Positions 1 to 9,424 of a stretch of 59,476 nucleotides of DNA are shown piece by piece. The notes under the pieces were generated by a model. That model worked only from the letters and a program-made list of their open reading frames with translations. It was not told the DNA's origin and made no database searches. Numbering within the stretch: position 1 is the first letter of the stretch; each line of letters starts with the position of its first letter. A program made the translations under genes and the position numbers. The stretch lies in NCBI GenBank assembly GCA_016704305.1, contig JADJAL010000035.1, positions 1 to 59,476 on the forward strand, in the 5' to 3' direction. Origin of the DNA: Haliea sp. Lineage in GTDB: Bacteria > Pseudomonadota > Gammaproteobacteria > Pseudomonadales > Halieaceae.

Positions 1-16
1 GTTATTTCGGAATGCC

Positions 17-730
17 ATGCGATTAAACAAATTCATCAGTGAATCGGGTTGGTGCTCGCGGCGCGAAGCCGATGAGTTAATCAGCCAACAGCGCGTTACC
101 CTGGACGGTGAGATCGCAGTCACCGGCGCGAAATGGCTGGAAGGCATGACGGTGTTGATCGATGGCACTGTCGTCAGGCAAAAAGCCACTGCGAAGAATA
201 AACGCAAGCATGTGTATATCGCCCTGAATAAACCTGTTGGCATTACCTGCACCACGGACGAAGCGGTGGACGGCAACATAGTGAATTTCGTCGATCACAG
301 GGAGCGTATATTTCCGATTGGTCGCCTGGACAAAAATTCTGAAGGCTTGATTTTGCTCACCAGCAATGGCGATATCGTCAACCAGATTCTGCGCGCTGAA
401 AATAATCACGAAAAGGAGTATCTGGTGGGCGTGAACAAACCCGTAAACGATGTCTTCCTGCGGGCGATGGCGCGCGGCGTGCGTATCCATAATCAGGTGA
501 CCCTGCCGTGCAAGGTGTCCAGGTTGGCAAAGTATGGGTTCAGGATTGTGTTGACCCAGGGTTTGAATCGCCAGATTCGCCTGATGTGCGAAGCGCTCGG
601 TTACAAGGTGGTGGAATTGCGTCGTACACGCATTATGAATGTGAAACTGGGCACACTGAAACCCGGTGTCTGGCGCAATTTGACGGACGCCGAGCTGTCC
701 GGCCTGCTGCCGAACTTCAAGGATTGGTGA
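17..730 (+). CDS. rluF: 23S rRNA pseudouridine synthase, RluF type
   Basis: Converts uridine to pseudouridine in RNA; RluF acts on 23S rRNA and can also modify a tRNA in E. coli. The 237-residue protein starts with an S4-like RNA-binding segment (about residues 1-60, with CSRREADELI). The RsuA/RluB/E/F-type catalytic domain follows, with the motif GRLDKNSEG at 102-110, where Asp105 is the expected nucleophile. The stretch ILRAENNHEKEYLV is close to what I remember of RluF rather than RluB or RluE. The length is somewhat shorter than E. coli RluF, which has a C-terminal extension. It stands alone and converges on the next gene. The start is the first ATG in the window, and the upstream context is mostly outside it. 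Confidence 0.88.
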   Translation: MRLNKFISESGWCSRREADELISQQRVTLDGEIAVTGAKWLEGMTVLIDGTVVRQKATAKNKRKHVYIALNKPVGITCTTDEAVDGNIVNFVDHRERIFPIGRLDKNSEGLILLTSNGDIVNQILRAENNHEKEYLVGVNKPVNDVFLRAMARGVRIHNQVTLPCKVSRLAKYGFRIVLTQGLNRQIRLMCEALGYKVVELRRTRIMNVKLGTLKPGVWRNLTDAELSGLLPNFKDW

Positions 731-791
731 GGCTGGAGCCCCAGCGCGTTTCTGGAAGCAGTTCCAAGGGGAGGGGGGGGCGGGAAGGCGC

Positions 792-3002
792 TCACCGGGA
801 CTCTAATTTGCGGGCGCGCACTGCCTTTGGAGCGACGCCGGGGATGGTCACTGTGCTGCCGTCGCGCAGCATGACCACGGCGGGATCGGGGCAGGGCACC
901 GAGCCAGCACAGGCGAGGCCGCTCGCACGCAGTTCAGTGTTCGCCGCGAGACTGTGCCATGCCGTCACATCGCTTGCGTCGATTGTCGCATCGCTGTTCA
1001 GGTCCGCGATCAGCGCGACCTTGCCGCGCAGGTCCGGCGGACGCTGGCCGCTTGGCAAGTCGGGAAACTCCAGGCGCGCGAGGCAGTCCATCGCGCCGCC
1101 CTGACACTGGAGCACTGTCGCCAGATCCACTTCCACCTGTAGCAGCCCGTCATTGTTCAGATCGGCATCACAGGCGTTGCCGAAGCCATCCTGGTCCAGG
1201 TCCTCCTGTGCGTAGTTGGGAACCTGCGAGCAATTATCGCAACCATCGCCGAGGCCATCGCCATCCGCGTCGGCCTGCGATGCGTTGGGCATGTAGGGGC
1301 AGTTGTCCGTGATGAAGGCAATGTCATCGAGCTCTGCGCTCTCTTTTACCCATCCCGCCTCGGGATCGCGCACGAGACTGTAGAGGTAGTCGTCGAGTCC
1401 ACGGCGCACTTCACGCCCGGCAGTGAAGGGATTCCTGCTGAACGTAATATTCGGCACGCCGTCATTGTCCCAGTCGCCGTCTGCATCCAGCACGCCATCG
1501 AGCAGCAGTTGGCCGGCGAAGGGCTGCATCGGTGTGAGCCAGTGGCGTGCGATGCCAGATGCCGTGGTGAGCCAGAGGGATCTAACGCCATGGATCGTGA
1601 CCGGGAAGGCCCAGTTCGGCCCCAGTGCAAACGCGACGAATTCCAGCGGATAGGCGGGCACCTTGTCCGTGGCCCGGTATTCGTAGTGCAGATGTGTGTT
1701 CGCCAGCGTTGCGCCGAGTTTTTCATTGGCCATCACCGTGGGTGCGTCCTGTGCCTGGAATGTCAGCCACGGCGGCCGGCTGGTCTCGCCGATCGTGAGC
1801 GGTGTCGCGCGCGGCACGCGCAGGCTGGCGGTCGAACCGGGCGATTTGATGCCGTTCTCTGGCGAGGCGGCGTTCTCACCCATTGCGTTGCATGCTACGG
1901 GCGTGGTGCTGTCGAGGTTGTCGAGCAGATGCTGCAGTCGGCTGCGGTACGTGGCCAGGCCAGTGTCCTCGACAGAGGGGTAAGTACTGATGCCAATCGA
2001 AAAGGGCACGCCGCTGGCCGCATTGATGCCGTAGAACTGCTTCACCATATCGACGACAGGCATCTCGACGCAGGAATTGTTGATGCCGATGAAAGACTCG
2101 AGCTGGAAGGTCGGGTAAATGGCGATGCGCGCAGGGTCAAAGCCGCCGTCGGCTACGCGTTGTATTATTGCCTGATAGGTGTCGTAGAGATCCTGCCAAT
2201 TATCGAGTCCACACCCGCCGTGTTCGTCCGGGCAGCGTGTCGGGTCGGCGTAACCGTTGATCTCGCGCCAGGGACTCAGGTAGACCTTTGCACCCACGCT
2301 CTCAAAGTGTTTGATGAAAAAGTACACCGCATTTGCCATCGCGGTGCGCGTCGCCGGTTGTTTGAAGCTGGGCCGCGGCTGCCGGGCGCCAGCACCGTCA
2401 TCATCAAAAAGGAAGGATTCGGGCCACAACCCGTCGAGGCCGGGCGGCGGCCAGGCGTAGGTCATGATGTCGAGCGGCGTGAGGCCCAGGCTGATCGCGT
2501 GATCGGGGTTGTAACCGAACATGTGCGCGTAGATGTAGACGAGCTTTTGTGCAACCGGGTCGCCACTGTGCGAGAGACCGGCGAGCGGGGTGCGCAGGTT
2601 ATCGTTCAGTCGGCGAAACCACACGCCTTCGGGACTGTCAGGCGAAGCCGCAGCGAACTCATCGATATACTGTGCGTAAGTACGCGTGTTCTGGAGCACC
2701 GACCACGGCAGTGGGTGCGCAAATATAAAATTGTTCAGCGCGATGACGGACGAGTGCGCGGCGACCTGTCGCCATGAACTCGGTTGAATCGTGCTGTGGA
2801 CATACATTGGCGGTTGTTCAGGGTTGGTCTCGAAATGGCATATCCATTCGTCGAGCTCGACATCAGGATGCAGCCACATGCCGACTCTGGGCGATGCGGT
2901 GGCTGGCGCTGAGACGACCGGGGCCTCGCCAGCTTGCGCGCGCACAGGACATAACAACACACTAAGCGTAATCATCCAGAGCGCCAACAGATTGCCTGTC
3001 AT
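792..3002 (-). CDS. Secreted protein: glycosidase-like N-terminal part plus thrombospondin-3/dockerin-like Ca-binding repeats
   Basis: I see a 736-residue exported protein. The start was placed at the ATG preceded by GGAAAACGAAAA, because this gives a clean signal peptide (MTGNLLALWMITLSVLLCPV, cut near AQA-GE); the frame is open about 60 codons further upstream without a signal. The central part has a TIM-barrel flavour (YLSPWREINGY, IAIYPTFQLES, FSIGISTYPSVED), suggesting a clan-A glycosidase-like fold, but I cannot name a family. The C-terminal 200 residues carry acidic repeats of the thrombospondin type 3 kind (DADGDGLGDGCDNC, DLDQDGFGNACD) and a dockerin-like pair (DLNNDGLLQVEVDL, DLNSDATIDASDV), which are calcium ligands. 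Function is unknown; a surface or secreted polysaccharide-active enzyme is an inference. Confidence 0.6.
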   Translation of the reverse strand: MTGNLLALWMITLSVLLCPVRAQAGEAPVVSAPATASPRVGMWLHPDVELDEWICHFETNPEQPPMYVHSTIQPSSWRQVAAHSSVIALNNFIFAHPLPWSVLQNTRTYAQYIDEFAAASPDSPEGVWFRRLNDNLRTPLAGLSHSGDPVAQKLVYIYAHMFGYNPDHAISLGLTPLDIMTYAWPPPGLDGLWPESFLFDDDGAGARQPRPSFKQPATRTAMANAVYFFIKHFESVGAKVYLSPWREINGYADPTRCPDEHGGCGLDNWQDLYDTYQAIIQRVADGGFDPARIAIYPTFQLESFIGINNSCVEMPVVDMVKQFYGINAASGVPFSIGISTYPSVEDTGLATYRSRLQHLLDNLDSTTPVACNAMGENAASPENGIKSPGSTASLRVPRATPLTIGETSRPPWLTFQAQDAPTVMANEKLGATLANTHLHYEYRATDKVPAYPLEFVAFALGPNWAFPVTIHGVRSLWLTTASGIARHWLTPMQPFAGQLLLDGVLDADGDWDNDGVPNITFSRNPFTAGREVRRGLDDYLYSLVRDPEAGWVKESAELDDIAFITDNCPYMPNASQADADGDGLGDGCDNCSQVPNYAQEDLDQDGFGNACDADLNNDGLLQVEVDLATVLQCQGGAMDCLARLEFPDLPSGQRPPDLRGKVALIADLNSDATIDASDVTAWHSLAANTELRASGLACAGSVPCPDPAVVMLRDGSTVTIPGVAPKAVRARKLESR

Positions 3003-3125
3003 TTTTCGTTTTCCGGTTGGGTGACTGCGAGTATAGGGTACTATCAAATTGGTTGCCCCTGGCCGACAATGGCGATGCAGGTTTGCCATTGGAGTCAGGC
3101 AGAGAAAATGGGCATGGGGATCAGC

Positions 3126-4114
3126 ATGAACGCTCAAAAGCAATTTACGCTCGTTCTGCCGTTCAAACTGTCCGGTTACCACGGTGCTAACGAGCTGCTG
3201 CGACTGACCGATATCTTGTTACCCAGCCTGGATAAATTCCTGGATAGTAACGCCGTCCACACCTTTTTCATTGTCTGCAAGGACGATGAAGTGCAGATCG
3301 TCAAGGAAGCGCTCAGCGGGCAGAAAATTCCTGTCAATATCGAAGTGCGATCAGAAAACACGCTACTCAAACCTGAGACTATCGCAAACACCAAGGGCTG
3401 GTACATCCAGCAGCTCATAAAGCTGGGCGTGGCAAGGGTCGTTGCAACAGAGTATTACCTGGTGTTGGACGCAGATTGCTTTTTAACCAGATACTCCACC
3501 ACGAATCTGTTCCACATTGGTGACAAGTTGATAACCAATACTGAAAGCTGGACAGTGCATAGGATACTGGGGCTGAACAGCCTGAATATCATGGAAATGT
3601 CCCTTGAGGAGATCAGCAACAACGCGGTGATTGCCGCGACACCACAATCGCTGAAAACCGGGGTGGTCCCGGAGCTATTGGATTTCCTCGATCACAAAGC
3701 CGGGCGGGTTGGCTGGGAGGCGTACCTGTCAGAGAGAAAATTCACCGAGTTCTCTTCTTGACTGGCTGTTTCTCATCAGGAACAACCTCACTCACCTGTA
3801 CCACTCCGGTAACCCCCCGGTATTGCCTTCAATGCGTTATGGAACCCCCATCATCCGCAGAACCCCGGTTTTCCGCCCAGGCTCCTGCCGAAGCGATTCC
3901 GTCCAGGTGTTACGCTGTCGGAGGAAAATACACGGTTGATTCGCCAGCATGTCGACGTGCTTCCAGCATAACGGCGACTCCTTTTTTTTCGTTAGTGCAG
4001 TCCAACATCAATGGCATATCAGTAGAGTGGTTGTCCGCGCAATTGCAGAAATATTGGCGACCCAATGCATCCGCGCAGGACACCGATGCAGGTGAAAATC
4101 GTTCGTCATGCTAA
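3126..4114 (+). pseudogene. DUF6492-like (glycosyltransferase-A-like) protein, broken by at least three frameshifts
   Basis: The first 210 residues are intact (MNAQKQFTLVLPF, then YYLVLDADCFLTR, a DxD-like motif as in nucleotide-sugar transferases). The start has GGGGA six bases upstream. The family-like sequence then continues in other frames. After FTEF it resumes as SLLDWLFLIRNNLTHLYHSGN (shift near 3750). After a run of six C it resumes as IAFNALWNPHHPQNPGFPPR (shift near 3815). It ends as FFSLVQSNINGISVEWLSAQ (shift near 3975). The reconstructed stop overlaps the next gene's ATG as ATGCTAA, a typical operon junction, which supports the reconstruction. Whether the breaks are biological or sequencing errors cannot be decided here; the C-run favours error. 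The DUF6492 name is from memory. Confidence 0.5.
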
Positions 4115-5754
4115 GACTGAACGAAATCAAGCTGCCGCTGGCTCACTCGCCGGCTGACCTCACGACGGCGGCGGTGGAGCGCCTGGGCATTGAAGTCGAC
4201 GAGTTACTGGAGCTGCATGTATTCAAACGCAGCTATGACGCACGCCGCAAAAACCAGATTCTGCTGATCTACCAACTGGATGTGGAAGTGGCAGCGGGGC
4301 TCGAGCCGCTGCTGCTGGAAAAATTCGCACACAGTGACCGCGTTGGGCCAAGCCCCGACACTTCCTATCGCTTTGTTGCACGGGCGGACACGATTCCCGC
4401 GCCCGGGCAGCAGCGGCCGATCGTCATCGGCTTCGGTCCCTGTGGCATCCTGGCGGCGCTGCTGCTCGCACAAATGGGCCTGAAGCCGTTGGTGCTGGAG
4501 CGCGGGCAAGCCGTGCGACAGCGCACGCAGGACACGTGGGGCCTGTGGCGCAAGCGGCAGTTGAACACCGAATCCAACGTGCAGTATGGCGAGGGCGGCG
4601 CGGGGACGTTCTCGGATGGCAAGCTGTACAGCCAGGTGAAGGACAGGCGCCACCTCGGGCGCAAGGTGCTGAGCGAGTTTGTGACGGCCGGTGCGCCCCA
4701 GGAAATCCTCTACGTCAGCAAGCCGCACATCGGCACCTTCAAGCTGGTGACGATGGTGGAGAAATTGCGCGCCGAGATCATTCGCCTCGGTGGCGAGATA
4801 CGCTTCGGGGAGAAAGTGGACTCCCTGTTGCGCGACGTCGATAGCGACGGCGTTGGACAGGTCAGGGGTGTCGCCACCGCTGGCGGCGAAACGCTGCTGA
4901 GCCAGCACATCGTATTGGCGATCGGCCACAGCGCGCGCGACACCTTCCAGATGCTGCTCGATGCCGGTGTTTATATCGAACCCAAGCCGTTCTCCATCGG
5001 CTTTCGCATCGAGCACCCGCAGTCGCTGATCGACAAGGCGCGCTTTGGCGAGCACGCCGGCCACCCGCTGCTCGGCGCTGCCGATTACAAACTGGTGCAC
5101 CACTGCGCCAACGGCCGCAGCGTCTACAGTTTCTGCATGTGCCCCGGTGGCACCGTGGTGGCGGCGACCTCGGAGCAGGGGCGCGTGGTGACCAACGGGA
5201 TGTCGCAGTATTCGCGCAACGAGCGCAATGCCAACTCGGCCATCGTCGTCGGCATCAACCCCGAGGAAGATTATCCCGGGCACGTGCTGGCCGGCGTCGA
5301 TTTGCAGCGCGACCTGGAGTCGCTGGCCTATCGCCTGGGTGGCGAAAATTACAACGCGCCGGCACAGTTGGTCGGTGATTTTTTGCAGGGCAAACCGTCC
5401 ACGGCACTGGGCACGGTGCAGCCGTCCTACCAGCCCGGCATCACGCTGACGGATTTGTCCGCCGCGTTGCCGGACTATGCCATTGCCGCGCTACGCGAGG
5501 CGCTGCCCGCGTTCGACAAACAGATCAAAGGCTTTGCGATGGCGGATGCGGTGCTGACGGGCATCGAAACCCGCAGCTCGTCACCGATCTGCATCCGGCG
5601 CGGCGATGATTTCCAGAGCATCAACACGCGCGGCTTGTATCCGGCAGGAGAAGGCGCGGGTTATGCAGGGGGCATATTGTCGGCGGGAATCGACGGGATC
5701 AAGGTGGCCGAGGCGCTGGCGCTGGATTTGCTGGGACCGCCGACAACCGGGTAG
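4108..5754 (+). CDS. FAD-dependent oxidoreductase-like protein (COG2509 type)
   Basis: A 548-residue flavoprotein with an N-terminal region of about 95 residues before the Rossmann motif VIGFGPCGILAALLLAQMG, followed by LVLERG, as in FAD/NAD(P)-binding dehydrogenases. The segments NVQYGEGGAGTFSDGKLY, FSIGFRIEHPQ, MCPGGTVVAA and the C-terminal GLYPAGEGAGYAGGI are characteristic of the widespread uncharacterised FAD-dependent protein family COG2509. No substrate is known to me. Its ATG overlaps the reconstructed stop of the preceding broken gene, and a GNAT acetyltransferase follows 16 bases downstream, so the three probably form an operon. Confidence 0.8.
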   Translation: MLRLNEIKLPLAHSPADLTTAAVERLGIEVDELLELHVFKRSYDARRKNQILLIYQLDVEVAAGLEPLLLEKFAHSDRVGPSPDTSYRFVARADTIPAPGQQRPIVIGFGPCGILAALLLAQMGLKPLVLERGQAVRQRTQDTWGLWRKRQLNTESNVQYGEGGAGTFSDGKLYSQVKDRRHLGRKVLSEFVTAGAPQEILYVSKPHIGTFKLVTMVEKLRAEIIRLGGEIRFGEKVDSLLRDVDSDGVGQVRGVATAGGETLLSQHIVLAIGHSARDTFQMLLDAGVYIEPKPFSIGFRIEHPQSLIDKARFGEHAGHPLLGAADYKLVHHCANGRSVYSFCMCPGGTVVAATSEQGRVVTNGMSQYSRNERNANSAIVVGINPEEDYPGHVLAGVDLQRDLESLAYRLGGENYNAPAQLVGDFLQGKPSTALGTVQPSYQPGITLTDLSAALPDYAIAALREALPAFDKQIKGFAMADAVLTGIETRSSSPICIRRGDDFQSINTRGLYPAGEGAGYAGGILSAGIDGIKVAEALALDLLGPPTTG

Positions 5755-5770
5755 GAGGGCGTTGAGCATC

Positions 5771-6278
5771 ATGCAGAATCTAACCATTCGTTCTATCGCC
5801 ACGCACGATCTGGAAAGCATTGCTGCCATCTATAACCATTACATTCGCCATACCGCGATCAGTTTCGAAGAAGTGGAAGTCACGATCGAACAATTGGCAC
5901 AACGCGTGGATGCGGTCACGTCATCATCGCTGCCATGGTTGGTGGCCGAGCTTTCCGGCCAGGTAGTGGGCTATGCGTACGCCGGTAAATTCCACCAGCG
6001 TTCAGCGTATCGTTTTACCGTTGAAGCCACGGTATACCTCGCGCATGACATGCGGCAACGGCAACGGCATCGGCACGCAACTGTATTCTGAGCTGCTCGC
6101 CATGCTGAAGCGACAGGATATCCACAGCATCATCGGCATTATCGCGTTACCCAACCCGCCCAGCGTGGCCCTGCACGAAAAATTCGGCTTCCGGAAAATT
6201 GGCCATTTCCCGGAAGTAGGCTTCAAATTCAACACGTGGCAGGACGTCGGCTACTGGCAGGTAATTCTTAAGCAGTGA
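5771..6278 (+). CDS. GNAT N-acetyltransferase, phosphinothricin-acetyltransferase-like, one frameshift
   Basis: The product begins MQNLTIRSIATHDLESIAAI, a start preceded by GGAGGG. It has the family signature IYNHYIRHTAISFEEVEV and WLVAELSGQVVGYAYAGKF of PAT/MnaT-type N-acetyltransferases, which acetylate amino groups of phosphinothricin, methionine sulfone/sulfoximine or similar compounds using acetyl-CoA. The acetyl-CoA loop (expected R-G-N-G-I-G) is split. The first frame runs to HDM near 6050, and the rest (GNGIGTQLYSELLAML through GYWQVILKQ) is one frame over. A one-base deletion at about 6053, next to a GGCAAC direct duplication, explains it. The total of about 169 residues is the usual family length, so an error in the sequence is likely. 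Confidence 0.7.
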
Positions 6279-6320
6279 GGGGAGCTGGCACGATGTACTG
6301 AGTCCAGATCAACCCTCCAT

Positions 6321-8980
6321 TCAGTCTCCGAAGCTCTTCTGCAAGCTATGGCACAGGTTGCATGCCACCGGCTGGCCGGCGCTGACCCTGCGTTGGGTGC
6401 CCTCCACCAGGAAGCTGCGATCAACCGCGGCGCGCGACAGGACCGTGCCGCGATGATCTGCACCGTGACAGTCGCCGCAAAGACCGCCGCCCGGTTTGCC
6501 GTTTTCGCGCTTGGCGAGATCCTTGTGTCCCTCTTTCCAGAAGCGCTTGTCATTGACCAGATGCATGTTGTGTGGACCTTTTAGTGTATTCGCTGGCAGG
6601 CCGCTGGTCGTGTGGCAGGCTCCGCATTCAATGATCGGACCCGCATGTCCCTGCACTTGCATTGCAAGCAGGTTGTCATTGGCGTTGGCGCCGGCCACGG
6701 GCCACTCGGCGTGCGTAGCGCCGTGGCAGCCCTCACACATGACGCCGCCGTGGCCTGTGCTGACGCGATACAGTTTTGGATTGCCTGCGGCGGGGTTAAT
6801 GAAATCATTGAATACGGCTGGTACTGCCGGTTCGGCAAACAGTTTATTCGTGGGGACTATGGGGGTGGCTTTCGGGTCGCCAGTGACAAACGCCTGGCGC
6901 AAGCGTATGCCATCGGTCACGCCGCGGGAGTCCTTGCTGTTGACCACCACGCCGGGCTTGCGGGCCAGGTTGTTGTTGGCGCCGCCGGTGTGACACGAGC
7001 CACAGCCGGGTTCATTGGCCCACGGCACGCGGGGTTGCGCACTGTTCGGATCATAGAAATTGCCCTGGTCGAGTACAAACCCTCCAGGATTGGCGGCCGA
7101 CACGCCGGCGGAGAAGTCCGCGCCGATCTGCGCCATCGTGCCATGGCAGTCACTGCAGAGAATCCCCGCGTTGAACATGGCGCCGCGCAGGCATTGTGTT
7201 TCTTTGCCTGGATGGCACTGGTAGCAGTTATTCTCCAGCGCCGCAGTGCGAACAGGCTGGTTGCTGATCGCACCCGTGAGAGGATTCTGCACGGCGGCCG
7301 GGATGGCGGGGAACAGATCGGTGAAGCTGCCGTGGTGGTTGTGCATCACGCGCGAGTTGGTCTCATGCGCCAGTTGGTTGCGCCCATTCGCAGCGCTTCC
7401 TGCGGGGCCTGCCACCGGACCCACCTGGGCGAGGTCCAGCGCGGGCGTGTAGTGGCAGCTTTGGCAGACTATGGGCTGCCCCTGTTCCAGGGCGCGCGAG
7501 AGCAGGCAACTCGCAGAACCCTGAGCCCCTTGCGATGGGTCGCAGGCGTCGGGATCGTGCACCACGCCACTGCCACTGTTTACCGGTTGCACGTACTTAT
7601 CGCCATGCTTGAGGTCGTGCAGGCGCAGGATATTCAGGTCCGCGGCGTACTCCAGGCTGACCGCCTCAGGCACAGCGCCCACGGCGTACGCGGGATCCGC
7701 GGTTTTATCCGCAACAGGCAGGCCAGCGGCCAGCAGTCGCTGTGCTGGCGCGTTCGATCTTGCAGCGGGCATATCGATGGCGTTGCTGTGGCAGTTGGAG
7801 CAACTGGTCTCACTGGATACCGGTAGCACCGCATCGGACGTCGCCAGGACGGAGCCTCCGCTGTGGGCCTGGACCCTGACCAGCGGGAAGGGATTCTGCC
7901 GACCGGCGTCATCGAACGGGGACATCGGGATGCCCGCCCCTTCGAACCAGTTGACGCTGTTGGCTACATAGCCGATCGGGAAATTGATAAAGAACGGCTT
8001 GTGCCGATAATGCTCCAGCATGGGCTGTGGTGCGTTTGCCACGAGCGGATTGACGACGCCCGGCATGGCATGCTGCACCGCGCTCAACCGCTCATCGCCG
8101 TCCCCGACGAGGCCATTGTCCCCGAGGTACAGCAGCTCGGCATTGGGAACAGGGAGGCCGGTATCCTCGGTCACTGGAAACGGTGGGCCCGACAGTGGCG
8201 TGACCAGGGGCGGGTAGAACGCGTCATAGGATCTGTGCGGTATGCCCTCCCAGAAGTTGGTCTTGTACAGCGTGCCGTCGGGAGCAATACCTTTGGGCGC
8301 GGCGCCGCTTGCCAGTATGGGGTCCAGCGGGTTGGATGCCGCCGAGTAAGAGAGTCCAACACCGGCGGGGTTGAGGATTGGCTTCACCCCTTTCTGTATC
8401 ACCTGGCCCAGCAGTACCTGGAAGGGCGGCAGGATGTTTGCGATGCGACCATCGAGATCGACGCAGTGCATGCCGAGGTCATTCACGGCGAACACAGCAT
8501 GGTTGGTCCCCAGTACTTGCGGTTGCTCCGGTACCGGCGAGAAGAAACGTGGATAAAAGCCGCTGGCGCTGGTGGAGTTGATCGAGACGGGTGCGCCGAC
8601 GAATCGAATGCCGGAAGCAGATAGGTGTCCGCGTCGAGTGCAGACAGCGACACCGGAAGGTTCAGCAGCGCGCAGGGCAGATCCGTGCCTGCGCATAGAC
8701 TCCCCTGGCCCGCCTGCCAACCGACGAAGCGGTATCCCGGCGCGGCCACCGCCGTGAAGGTATCGCTGAAGAGCACCCCGTCTATGGTGATCACGCAGGT
8801 CTGGCCGGCCTGGCAGTCTCTCACGCCAGAAGCGGAGCTGATAAATCCTCCCTGGGGCACGACCTGCGTAATGCGGCAACCGCTGAGCGTAAGCAACAGC
8901 AGCAAGAGCAGGAGCAGGAATGGCCTCGCGATATGCGTACCGACGGGTCCCAGCGCGTGCTGCGGTTTGCTGCTGATCAT
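6321..8980 (-). CDS. Outer-membrane-type lipoprotein multihaem cytochrome c (nine CXXCH), one frameshift
   Basis: The start ATG at 8980 has AGGAGG upstream and gives a lipoprotein signal (LLLLLLLLLLTLSGC, lipobox LSGC). This N-terminal frame is readable to YLLPAF. The protein continues in the next frame (RFVGAPVSINSTSASGF), so a one-base indel lies near 8605. I count nine CXXCH c-type haem sites in order: CSNCH, CQSCH, CYQCH, CSDCH, CGSCH, CEGCH, CGACH, CGDCH, CNLCH, giving about 886 residues. Such lipoproteins carry electrons at the cell envelope, sometimes to outside acceptors; the specific role is not inferable. It diverges from the secreted Ig-like protein gene, with AT-rich palindromes between them. 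Confidence 0.72.
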
Positions 8981-9063
8981 GGGTTTGCCTCCTGTGCCAG
9001 CCTGACGGCGACTGCAATTGGATTCACTAATTGGGAAAAAATGACCAAATAAGAAATAACCGA

Positions 9064-9138
9064 TCCGCCAGCGAAGCTCCAATCACTTTTATTTATTAGG
9101 GTTATTCTGTTGTATGCAATTTGGCCGTCGCTGGCGGA
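9064..9138. repeat. 11-bp perfect inverted repeat with 53-bp spacer
   Basis: TCCGCCAGCGA (9064-9074) is repeated in inverse at 9128-9138 (TCGCTGGCGGA). It sits 84 bp upstream of the cytochrome ATG. It could be a paired operator allowing looping, or the ends of a small remnant; no other copy was noticed. Confidence 0.45.
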
Positions 9139-9328
9139 CACCAGATGCGTGGATTGCCGTCGCCAGCAGCATGAAAAATTGAAATAATCTAATAAAAACA
9201 GCTAGATAAGAATTTCCGATCCGGGAGGTTAGCTGTGGGCCCAGGAGGAATTGTTGCCGCACACAGCGAGAATTCACGTCATGAAATTATGGGTTTGCTT
9301 GATTCCGGTCAACTAAATGCAAAATATA

Positions 9329-9346
9329 TTGGGATAAATATCCCAA
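9329..9346. promoter_or_regulatory. Palindromic operator candidate TTGGGATA-AA-TATCCCAA
   Basis: Perfect 8-bp arms with a 2-bp centre, 79 bp upstream of the secreted Ig-like gene. Its core TGGGA-N6-TCCCA recurs overlapping the promoter of the DUF6502 gene (10982-10997), and a weaker version lies at 9032-9047 before the cytochrome gene. A second short palindrome GGATA-A-TATCC lies at 9360-9370. Confidence 0.5.
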
Positions 9347-9424
9347 ATAAGGACAAATAGGATAATATCCATACTGTTTGTAGACAAATGCCTACGCGTC
9401 CACCCGCAAAGTGAGGTTTTACCC

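Larger units (their letters stand above)
8981..9424. other. 444-bp divergent intergenic region with palindromes
   Basis: AT-rich spacer between the cytochrome gene (minus) and the secreted Ig-like gene (plus). I see no credible coding frame. It holds an 11-bp inverted repeat, a perfect TGGGA-N6-TCCCA palindrome, a smaller GGATA-A-TATCC palindrome and a degenerate TGGGA-type site near the cytochrome start; the main ones are listed separately. Confidence 0.6.

Noticed and set aside
4204..5283. Long minus-strand open frame opposite the FAD-dependent protein gene
   Set aside because: Shadow of a GC-rich conserved gene; composition rich in Arg, His and Gln without domain motifs. The same holds for the long frames opposite genes at 1.5-2.8, 27.1-28.0, 21.6-23.1 and 49.4-51.1 kb.
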